NCBI GenBank assembly: GCA_009392775.1 | Contig: VFFT01000068.1 | Span: 1 to 20,423 of the forward strand | Length of the DNA stretch: 20,423 nt | Reading direction: 5' to 3' | DNA from: SAR202 cluster bacterium | Lineage (GTDB): Bacteria > Chloroflexota > Dehalococcoidia > UBA3495 | Part shown: positions 14,868 through 20,423 of the stretch, piece after piece | Numbering within the stretch: position 1 is the stretch's first letter | Layout: each line of letters opens with the position of its first letter | Notes under the pieces: model-generated | What the model was told of the DNA's origin: nothing | Seen by the model: only the letters and a program-made list of their open reading frames with translations | The model's database searches: none | Program-made: the position numbers and the translations under genes

Positions 14868-15251
14868 ATGCCAGAAAAATATGAGAAAGAAATCGAAGAT
14901 ATATTAGCTAATTATGGTGAATCTGAAAGCCCTGTTGAAGGTCAATATCCACAGCAACAAGCGGGTCATGTACAGGAACCCGGATTTAGCAATAGTTCAA
15001 AGCGCCGTAAATTTTCTTTTGCATTAACCCCCGCGAAAATTATGATATTGGGAGCAGCGGTGCTGTTGCTAGCGTGGATACGGTTCCCGTTATTGATTTG
15101 GCCAGCACTTGGAATATTCCTCATGGCATATCTCCTGATATATCGTAAACCTGGCAGTGGTTCCACTGGTTATGAAAAGAAATGGCGCGGGAAAGTAATC
15201 GAGGAACGTAAGTCGGCATGGGAAAAAGTTAAAGCCTGGCTTCGTAGCTAG
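14868..15251 (+). CDS. Small two-helix membrane protein, unknown function
   Basis: 127 residues. The N terminus (MPEKYEKEIEDILANYGE) is an acidic amphipathic helix, followed by a polar linker rich in Gln, Pro and Gly (to about 48) and a basic KRRK patch. Two close transmembrane helices lie at about 54-69 and 72-91. The C-terminal tail (95-127) is basic and helical, with several Trp. Similar small proteins starting MPE-YE-EIE occur in Chloroflexota, as far as I recall, without known function. GAAGTGAG eight bases upstream supports the ATG. It probably shares a transcript with the DUF123 gene and is convergent with hemD. Confidence 0.75.
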   Translation: MPEKYEKEIEDILANYGESESPVEGQYPQQQAGHVQEPGFSNSSKRRKFSFALTPAKIMILGAAVLLLAWIRFPLLIWPALGIFLMAYLLIYRKPGSGSTGYEKKWRGKVIEERKSAWEKVKAWLRS

Positions 15252-15281
15252 GGAACGTAAGTAATGGTGGTATATTGACTA

Positions 15282-16097
15282 CTAATCGGCCAAGTACTCT
15301 GCTATGGCAATGATCATACTTCCCATGTGAGGGTGCTCTGGTTCAACGTCTACTGAGATTCCAAGATCGTTTAATCTCTTTGTGCATACCGGCCCGACGG
15401 AAGCAACGACGATTTGTCCCGATAAATCAGATATCAATGAATCCTTGCTTTGGTGCTTCTCAGCTATATTCAGTAGATTTGGTACTTGTGGTTGGCTGGT
15501 AAACGCTAAAACGTCTATTTGTCCATTAGCTATGTCGTTGATCATGTTTACGACGGGAGTCTGATCCTCTGGTAATCCCCATGAATACAATGATACCTCT
15601 TGGACACTAGCTCCTCTGTTGGATAGTTCTTGAGACAATATGCTGTTCGCAGCGCCATATTGTTGTATCGCTATCCTTTTTCCTGTCAGAGGAGTATCTG
15701 GAAGTGCTGCTATGAGGTCTTTTGTAGTGTATGGCTCAGGTGGCATGATATCTATGTGAATCTTATTCTTTCTTAGAACACTTGCCGGTTTTGGGCTTCT
15801 CGCTATTATTGTCGTTTTATCGAGTGCGGTGAGAAACTCATTTTCAAGCCCCATTGAATTGGAAGTTTCTATAAGGGCAGCCGTTCCTACTCCGGTTTGT
15901 AGAACTATAGCATCAAGTGTGCCTGAGCACATGTCGTGAACTATCTGGTGGACCGTCGGGTCATCTTTTAAGTATATTTCTTGTAATACTGGTGCGGAAT
16001 ACGGAGTGCCTCCGTGCCGAGTGATTAGAGATCCCATCTGGCTAGACATACGGGATTCCACGAATGCGATTACTTTGTTGTCTAAAGATGGAGGCAC
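15282..16097 (-). CDS. hemD: Uroporphyrinogen-III synthase HemD
   Basis: Closes and inverts hydroxymethylbilane to uroporphyrinogen III, the precursor of siroheme and haem. The two-lobed HemD pattern is present: KVIAFVESRMSSQMGSLI at the start, LDAIVLQTGVGTAALI in lobe one, TGKRIAIQQYG at the lobe junction and VDVLAFTSQPQVPNLL with VASVGPVCTKRL in lobe two. An ATG at 16172 would overlap nirA by 65 bases and add 25 residues outside the conserved domain. GTG at 16097, just after the nirA stop, or GTG at 16124 fit better; I chose 16097, but the start is uncertain. Placement directly after a siroheme enzyme suggests it serves siroheme supply. Confidence 0.87.
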   Translation of the reverse strand: MPPSLDNKVIAFVESRMSSQMGSLITRHGGTPYSAPVLQEIYLKDDPTVHQIVHDMCSGTLDAIVLQTGVGTAALIETSNSMGLENEFLTALDKTTIIARSPKPASVLRKNKIHIDIMPPEPYTTKDLIAALPDTPLTGKRIAIQQYGAANSILSQELSNRGASVQEVSLYSWGLPEDQTPVVNMINDIANGQIDVLAFTSQPQVPNLLNIAEKHQSKDSLISDLSGQIVVASVGPVCTKRLNDLGISVDVEPEHPHMGSMIIAIAEYLAD

Positions 16098-16107
16098 TTT
16101 ATCTGCT

Positions 16108-17943
16108 CTAGACCGCGCATTCACCTTCGCCACGCTCGAGTACGTACAAATCAGTTCTTTCCCAGTCCACATACATGTCTGAACCGGGTTGAGTGTTTTC
16201 TCCAGTCTCTTGAGCTTTAGCGGCGATAGTGGTTACTTCTTCAAGCCCTACTCTGTTAAGGAATTGGTTAAATAATTCATTCTCATTCTGTCGGTTGTCT
16301 TTGTAATATGTGACGATGCTTTTAACAACAGAAGGTACGAGCTTGGAAGGCACTTTAACTTTTGGAATACGGGTGCCTATCTGGGAATCTTCTACGCGAT
16401 TATCTCCGTAGTTACCTCCCAAGAATAGTTCGAAAGCGGGTATTTGGTTGCCATCTGGTCCTTTCATAGCTCCGCCGTGGAATCCTATATTAGCGATGTG
16501 GTGCAGGCCACATCCATTTGGACAACCACTCATCTTGATTCGTATCTTTTTTACACCATCGTCTTCCAGCAACTCATCCCATGTGCCGAGCTCTGATCTG
16601 ATGGCTTGCGCTAGACCCATTGACGATGTAATACCTAGCTTGCAACTGTCCGTTCCTGGGCAGGAGACAACGTTAGTTATCTCGTTAGCCCCACCCTCAG
16701 AGAGATCAATATCTTTTAAGGCCTGCCATACAGTTGTCAGGCAATTATCGGGTACCCATCTTAAAACTAGATTCTGTTCCTGGGTGGCATGTGCTTTGCC
16801 ACCAGTGTAGGTGCGCATTATATTAGCAAGTCCTCTAAATTGCTCGGGGCTTATATTACCGCGTACTGGTTTAACATGGACAAGATTGTATCCAGCTTGT
16901 TTCTGTGCTTCAACGTTACTAGCAAGCCAATATTTGTACTCTCCGTCTTCAGTGTGTCCGTTTGTGGAAGTGTTAGGTACAGTAGGCGGAGTCTCTAATT
17001 GAACGTCTTCGGCTTCCATAAGAGGAACTGCGTCTATTGGACCTATTTGGTCTAATTCTGTATCTACTAGCTGTCTGAATTCGTCTAGGCCGATGCGGTC
17101 AATTAAGACTTTTAATCTGGCCATCATACGATTTTTTCTGAGCATGTCTGAGTTGTTGAACACTGTCCAAATTGCTAGGCCGACCCGTAGATAATCCTCT
17201 TCGGCGACGAATTCATATAATGGCTTCGCTAAACGTGGCATTATTGAGGTGCCGCCGCCAACAAAGACTTTGAAACCCCGTTTAGGCTGACCGTTAACGT
17301 CTTTGATTTGGGCAACGTAAGTTAAGTCTTGTATAGCAGCCATTACTGTGTCGCGGCTATCGCAACCTGTGAAGGCAGTTTTAAACTTTCTCGGAAAACC
17401 TTGTGTTATTGGATGCCGTACCCCGAATCTTACATAGGCTGTTAAATAGGGTGTTGGATCAAATATTTCATCGGAGCAGACTCCAGCATCGTATGGGCCA
17501 ACCACGTTTCGAACAGTGTTACCGCATGCTTCGCGACTACTTAGGCCAACGTCTCCGAGTTTTCTCATGATAGCTGGGCAGTCGGGCAGTGGTATGTGGT
17601 GAATTTGTATATTCTCACGGGTCGTAATATGACCTTTGTTTAGAGGAGCATATTGTTCAACAATATCTCCAAACGCTTCTGCGGCATCGGAGGTAAGTAT
17701 ACCGCCAGGTAATTTCACTCTTATCATTTGTACGTCGGCTTGCCTCTGACCGTATATACCTTGTCTAAGGCGGAATGGAGTGAATTCTGCGTTATCCTGC
17801 TCTCCTGCCAAGAATTTGTATGATTCCCCTTCAAATCTTTGGACTTCGTCTTCCATGAAAGGGATTATGCCGTTAGATTTCTTACTTAGCTCTACGCTTT
17901 TATCGTGTATTTGTTCTTGGGTGTCGTTTGTTTGGCTGGCCAA
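16108..17943 (-). CDS. Siroheme- and [4Fe-4S]-dependent sulfite (or nitrite) reductase, ferredoxin type
   Basis: 611 residues. Performs six-electron reduction of sulfite to sulfide (or nitrite to ammonia). The two-repeat architecture of assimilatory reductases is seen, with the metal site in the second half: C428 and C434 (CPGTDSC), C474 and C478 (GCPNGCG), which hold the 4Fe-4S cluster bridged to siroheme. TGCDSRD and a basic THITTRENIQIHH-type anion/siroheme region lie in the first half. The C terminus ends GEGECAV. The TTG start is decided by AGGAGGG seven bases upstream. Sequence alone does not separate sulfite from nitrite reductases, but the Cys-rich leader upstream argues for sulfite and cysteine synthesis. 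Followed by hemD after 10 bases. Confidence 0.92.
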   Translation of the reverse strand: MASQTNDTQEQIHDKSVELSKKSNGIIPFMEDEVQRFEGESYKFLAGEQDNAEFTPFRLRQGIYGQRQADVQMIRVKLPGGILTSDAAEAFGDIVEQYAPLNKGHITTRENIQIHHIPLPDCPAIMRKLGDVGLSSREACGNTVRNVVGPYDAGVCSDEIFDPTPYLTAYVRFGVRHPITQGFPRKFKTAFTGCDSRDTVMAAIQDLTYVAQIKDVNGQPKRGFKVFVGGGTSIMPRLAKPLYEFVAEEDYLRVGLAIWTVFNNSDMLRKNRMMARLKVLIDRIGLDEFRQLVDTELDQIGPIDAVPLMEAEDVQLETPPTVPNTSTNGHTEDGEYKYWLASNVEAQKQAGYNLVHVKPVRGNISPEQFRGLANIMRTYTGGKAHATQEQNLVLRWVPDNCLTTVWQALKDIDLSEGGANEITNVVSCPGTDSCKLGITSSMGLAQAIRSELGTWDELLEDDGVKKIRIKMSGCPNGCGLHHIANIGFHGGAMKGPDGNQIPAFELFLGGNYGDNRVEDSQIGTRIPKVKVPSKLVPSVVKSIVTYYKDNRQNENELFNQFLNRVGLEEVTTIAAKAQETGENTQPGSDMYVDWERTDLYVLERGEGECAV

Positions 17944-17950
17944 TTAGGTT

Positions 17951-17957
17951 CCCTCCT
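17951..17957 (-). promoter_or_regulatory. Strong ribosome-binding site for the TTG start of the reductase
   Basis: AGGAGGG on the minus strand lies seven bases before the TTG at 17943. No in-frame ATG or GTG has a comparable site, so the TTG is the start. It is downstream of the leader terminator, so translation depends on read-through. Confidence 0.85.
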
Positions 17958-17971
17958 ACATTTTGACAAAT

Positions 17972-18004
17972 AAAAACACCCGCACAGTTAATACTTGCGG
18001 GTGC
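17972..18004 (-). terminator. Leader terminator of the reductase operon (attenuator)
   Basis: On the minus strand, GCACCCGCA (18004-17996) pairs with TGCGGGTGT (17984-17976): eight Watson-Crick pairs and one G-U, with an 11-base loop. TTTTT follows at 17976-17972. It lies between the leader peptide and the reductase ribosome-binding site, where it can stop transcription before the structural genes. Confidence 0.9.
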
Positions 18005-18038
18005 AGCGGGATAGTCTCGGGTATGAGCTATCTGCCCC

Positions 18039-18089
18039 CTATTTAGGGGGACAGGTACAGAGGCAGTTGCAGATAGCTAAGATATTCAT
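18039..18089 (-). CDS. Cys-rich leader peptide of the reductase operon
   Basis: A 16-codon frame, MNILAICNCLCTCPPK, then TAG. Four Cys codons (two TGC, two TGT) occupy positions 7, 9, 11 and 13. That is far above the expectation for a random short frame, and cysteine is the end product of sulfite reduction. The ATG (18089) lies nine bases past the end of the -10 box, so the transcript probably starts at or one base before it; there is no room for a ribosome-binding site, suggesting leaderless translation. Stop codon and strand 2 of the attenuator are adjacent. Too short to have a function as a protein; it is a sensor of tRNA-Cys charging. Confidence 0.85.
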   Translation of the reverse strand: MNILAICNCLCTCPPK

Positions 18090-18097
18090 TAGCACAG

Positions 18098-18126
18098 AGT
18101 CTATCGTGAATGACCTTCATTGTCAA
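18098..18126 (-). promoter_or_regulatory. Promoter of the reductase-hemD operon
   Basis: Reading on the minus strand, a perfect TTGACA (18126-18121) and TAGACT (18103-18098) are separated by exactly 17 bases. The predicted transcription start (18092-18089) coincides with the beginning of the Cys-rich leader frame. Confidence 0.8.
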
Positions 18127-18159
18127 CGAACATGATGTACAGTTTCTACGTTTTTACGT

Positions 18160-18810
18160 TTATGATTTGACTAGTTGTCCGGTTACTAAGAAGATTACTC
18201 TTTCGGCAATATTAGTGGCTCGGTCTGCTATGCGTTCCAGATCATGGGCGACCCACATAAGATATGTGGCACGCTGAGTAGTAGTAGGGTCACTGATCAT
18301 TAGTGCAATCAAATCTTTGTAAATCTGGTCGTACAGGTTATCTACCTCATCGTCGTCTTCGCACACTTGCCTAGCTAATGCAGAGTCTCTCCTTACAAGT
18401 GCATCAAGGCTTCGTTTTAGCATGTCACTGGCCTTTGCAGCCATCTTAGGGATATCAACGAGAGGTTTTACAGGAGGGTCGTTACCCATCATTACTCCTA
18501 TTTTACCTATACCCTCGGCATAGTCCCCCATACGCTCTAATTCCACTGATATGTGTATTACCGACATCAACGTTCGCAGATCAATGGCTATAGGCTGTTG
18601 CGTTGCTATGAGGTCTATTGCTTTTTCCTCAATTTGATTTGTCTTCTGATCGATAATATCGTCTTGTGACACTACTTTATGTGAGAGTTCGATATCACGA
18701 GTTTTCAGTGCTTCAATTGCATCTACAATAGCTTTTTCTACAAGACCTCCCAGAAGTAGTAGCTCTTCTTGGAGAAGTTTTAAATTTCTATCGAAATCTG
18801 CCCTAACCAT
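18160..18810 (-). CDS. phoU: Phosphate regulatory protein PhoU
   Basis: 216 residues, the usual length. PhoU restrains the Pst phosphate transporter and the PhoR/PhoB sensor pair. The two three-helix repeats are seen, each with its metal-binding signature: ELERMGDYAE around 90-99 (E92, D96) and DLERIADRATNIAE around 190-203 (E192, D196). The N terminus RADFDRNLKLLQEELLLLGG is typical. AAGGAG seven bases before the ATG fixes the start. No pst or phoR/phoB gene is in the window, so it is unlinked here from its usual partners. It is divergent from the LLM monooxygenase gene; its promoter is not obvious in the 204-base gap. Confidence 0.94.
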   Translation of the reverse strand: MVRADFDRNLKLLQEELLLLGGLVEKAIVDAIEALKTRDIELSHKVVSQDDIIDQKTNQIEEKAIDLIATQQPIAIDLRTLMSVIHISVELERMGDYAEGIGKIGVMMGNDPPVKPLVDIPKMAAKASDMLKRSLDALVRRDSALARQVCEDDDEVDNLYDQIYKDLIALMISDPTTTQRATYLMWVAHDLERIADRATNIAERVIFLVTGQLVKS

Positions 18811-19014
18811 CTGGTTGCTCCTTTCTGAACATTAGTCGATTGTCTAGGTAATAATATGCAGTGGAATTGCCACTTTTCGGAATAATAGGGAATAGTATAT
18901 ACCAATCCCGGTATGCTACGCTAATTCCCGGCTCGAATCCTATGGTTTAAAATAACCGGAAATAGTCAAAATCGGTTTTTATAAATTGTCGATCGATATA
19001 TTTTGAGGTGAGAA
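18811..19014. other. Divergent intergenic region, phoU / monooxygenase
   Basis: 204 bases between two divergent starts. It holds the ribosome-binding sites of both genes. A short inverted repeat AGTGG-AATTG-CCACT lies around 18859-18873, and TATACT-like -10 sequences occur near 18895, but no convincing -35 partner or Pho box was found. Nothing else stands out. Confidence 0.3.
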
Positions 19015-20037
19015 TTGGACGCAAATCTAACGTTGAGCGTTGTAGATCAATCTCCAATGCGGGAGGGAGGTAATTCTGGTGACGCATTACGTGAGACTAT
19101 AGAATTGGCCGTTGCCGTAGAAAGGATGGGATACAGTAGATATTGGGTTGCTGAACATCACAATCTACCCAACTTTGCGGGGACGAGCCCTGAGATGCTG
19201 ATCGGTCAGATCGCCGCTAGAACTCAGACTATTAGGGTTGGAAGTGGTGGAGTTATGCTGTCACATTACAGTGCCCTTAAAGTCGCAGAGAATTTTCGGT
19301 TTTTAGACTCACTTTACCCAGATAGGATTGATCTGGGTATCGGTCGTGCTCCAGGAAGTGACCAGCTGACAATGTCAGCTTTGGCATATCCGGCTTATCC
19401 CAAAGGCATTGAACATTTCCCCAGGCAAGTTTCAGACGTAGTAGGTTATTTGTCCGGTTCTCTACAAGACGGACATCCATTTGCCGATGTCTCAGCTTCC
19501 CCGGGGGAAGCGACCACCGTACCACAGATCTGGTTGTTGGGTTCAAGATACGAGAGTGCTTATATGGCGGCACAAATGGGATTGTCATTTGCTTATGCCC
19601 ATTTTTTTGGTACAGGAGCTCAAGATGGTCCTGATATAGTAGAAGGATATAGGAAGAATTTCCAACCGTCAGAATATTTAGCCGAACCTCAGGTGAATGT
19701 GGGGGTTCATGTGGTTTGTGCGGATACAGAAGAAGAGGCTTTAAATATCGCTGCTAGTCGAAATTTGGCTAGACTTTTTTCGGTGACTGGTCGAGCGAAA
19801 GGTATTCCTAGTGTGGAAGACGCTCGAAATTACCAATATTTGACCGATGAAGAAGTCTTTGTGCAGCAATATGGTCGCAATTGTGTGGATGGAGATCCTG
19901 ATCAAGTTAAGGCTAAACTTATGTCTATATCTGAGAGATATGAGACTGCAGACCTAAGTATAGTAACAATATGCCATTCCTACCAGGATAGGGTTAAGTC
20001 TTATGAATTGGTAGCCGACGCCTTTGACCTGTCGTGA
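19015..20037 (+). CDS. LLM-class flavin-dependent oxidoreductase (luciferase-like)
   Basis: 340 residues, full length for the single-subunit alkanal-monooxygenase-like (MsnO8-type) branch. It uses reduced FMN or F420 with oxygen or a hydride acceptor; the substrate is unknown. Typical TIM-barrel motifs are YSRYWVAEHHN at 40-50, GSGGVMLSHYSALKVAENFR just after residue 75, RIDLGIGRAPGSD near 105-117, and IWLLGS near 170 before a phosphate-binding segment. The start is TTG with GAGGTGAG close upstream; the N terminus LTLSVVDQSP is what the family begins with, so no residues are missing. It is a single-gene unit, convergent with the HAD gene with 12 bases between stops. Confidence 0.92.
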   Translation: MDANLTLSVVDQSPMREGGNSGDALRETIELAVAVERMGYSRYWVAEHHNLPNFAGTSPEMLIGQIAARTQTIRVGSGGVMLSHYSALKVAENFRFLDSLYPDRIDLGIGRAPGSDQLTMSALAYPAYPKGIEHFPRQVSDVVGYLSGSLQDGHPFADVSASPGEATTVPQIWLLGSRYESAYMAAQMGLSFAYAHFFGTGAQDGPDIVEGYRKNFQPSEYLAEPQVNVGVHVVCADTEEEALNIAASRNLARLFSVTGRAKGIPSVEDARNYQYLTDEEVFVQQYGRNCVDGDPDQVKAKLMSISERYETADLSIVTICHSYQDRVKSYELVADAFDLS

Positions 20038-20049
20038 TTAGTGTACGAA

Positions 20050-20423
20050 TCATGCTCCTACCTTGACCGCTAAATCTATGAAGTCTTTCGCTACGACATT
20101 GAATGATGGGTCTGGGGTGGGATCAGGTGTTTTGTCAGGACCATGTTCTAATGGCCGAGGGATAAAGGCGGTTCTCAGTCCCGAACGTGCTGCGGCCAGG
20201 AGATCGCCTTGGTGAGCTGCTGTCATGACAACCTGGTCGGGTGTCAGGCCTAAAAGCCGGACATTTGCTAGATAACTCTCAGGTTCTGGTTTGTAATGTT
20301 GAGCTACTTCGGCTCCTAATATACAGTCCCAAGGCAGGCCACCGTTCTTAGCCATATTTGTCATTAGTGCCACATTGCCATTGGACATGGTAGAAATGAT
20401 GTATTTACCTTTAAGTCTGTACA
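20050..20423 (-). CDS. HAD-family haloacid dehalogenase-type hydrolase, C-terminal part
   Basis: The 5' end lies beyond the right edge; the frame stays open from 20422 to the stop at 20050, so the N-terminal part, with the nucleophile Asp, is not visible. The visible 124 residues carry HAD motif II (Ser in ISTMSNGN), motif III (Lys in YKPEPESYL) and the motif IV region (TAAHQGDLLAAARSGLRTAFIPRP), as in type II 2-haloacid dehalogenases, which hydrolyse the carbon-halogen bond of short haloacids. Many members of this group act on other substrates, so the reaction is uncertain. The AHQGD form and the FIPRP tail are those of the dehalogenase-like subgroup. It is convergent with the monooxygenase gene. 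Confidence 0.88.
   Translation of the reverse strand, partial: YRLKGKYIISTMSNGNVALMTNMAKNGGLPWDCILGAEVAQHYKPEPESYLANVRLLGLTPDQVVMTAAHQGDLLAAARSGLRTAFIPRPLEHGPDKTPDPTPDPSFNVVAKDFIDLAVKVGA

Larger units (their letters stand above)
17958..18091 (-). promoter_or_regulatory. Cysteine-type transcription attenuator leader
   Basis: Three exclusive pairings can be drawn on the minus strand. (1:2) AGCTATCTGC at 18078-18069 pairs perfectly with GCAGATAGCT at 18035-18026. (2:3) 18039-18028 pairs with 18014-17999: ATAG with CTAT, GCAG with CTGC and GGG with CCC, with a small bulge and one mismatch. (3:4) is the terminator 18004-17976. A ribosome stalled on the Cys codons (18071-18051) covers strand 1, frees strand 2 to take strand 3, and so prevents the terminator. 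With charged tRNA-Cys the ribosome runs on and the terminator forms. This is inference from sequence, but all parts are present and correctly ordered. Confidence 0.8.

Noticed and set aside
17944..18091. Metabolite riboswitch (SAM, cobalamin, glutamine) or T-box before the reductase
   Set aside because: None of the conserved cores of these classes, nor the T-box AGGGTGG sequence, is present. The Cys-codon frame with competing hairpins explains the same structure more simply.
17944..18091. ANTAR/NasR-type antiterminator hairpins, as in nitrate assimilation operons
   Set aside because: No pair of hexaloop hairpins with the required loop bases is present, and no ANTAR protein is nearby.

Overview
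This window reads as chromosomal DNA from a free-living, A+T-rich bacterium. Several genes (the CopC-type proteins, the AHG-type polytopic membrane protein, the small two-helix protein beginning MPEKYEKEIE, the NirA-like reductase) look most like Chloroflexota, possibly a marine SAR202/Dehalococcoidia-like lineage. That placement rests on family resemblance alone and is low to moderate confidence. TTG starts are common (at 3761, 14402, 17943, 19015 and perhaps 4355). No transposase, phage gene, CRISPR array or sign of recent transfer was seen.

Layout. 1-449 is the 3' end of a 23S rRNA gene, followed by an initiator tRNA-fMet (594-668) and a terminator; no 5S rRNA follows. A good promoter then drives an MGH1/GH63-like glycoside hydrolase (784-2013), convergent with a NYN-domain nuclease with C-terminal helix-turn-helix modules (2028-3536, minus). 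3761-9971 (plus) is a five-gene membrane/periplasmic cluster with a copper signature: an anchored Ig-like protein, a small His-rich exported protein, an anchored protein with His-rich 21-bp repeats and cupredoxin-like segments, a CopC-CopD-cytochrome c fusion, and a polytopic protein with a six-Cys loop. Minus-strand genes follow from 14315 down to 10006: yqeY-like, purQ, an EamA transporter and purL. Two small plus genes (DUF123/GIY-YIG-like, two-helix membrane protein) are followed by minus-strand hemD and nirA, then phoU (minus), an LLM flavin monooxygenase (plus) and the truncated end of a HAD haloacid dehalogenase (minus).

The strongest discovery is the 150-base leader in front of nirA. 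A TTGACA-N17-TAGACT promoter starts transcription at or next to the ATG of a 16-codon reading frame, MNILAICNCLCTCPPK, with four alternating Cys codons. Downstream lie a 10-bp perfect hairpin, a competing pairing that would sequester the terminator's 5' arm, and a clear rho-independent terminator just before the nirA ribosome-binding site. This is the architecture of classical amino-acid attenuation, tuned to cysteine. It argues that the reductase is an assimilatory sulfite reductase feeding cysteine synthesis, with the adjacent hemD helping to supply siroheme.

Other points of interest: a split, possibly permuted cupredoxin-like region without its usual copper ligands, nested inside an Ig-like domain; a purQ-transporter-purL order without purS; an initiator tRNA with a C1-U72 mismatch; and two palindromic candidate operators.
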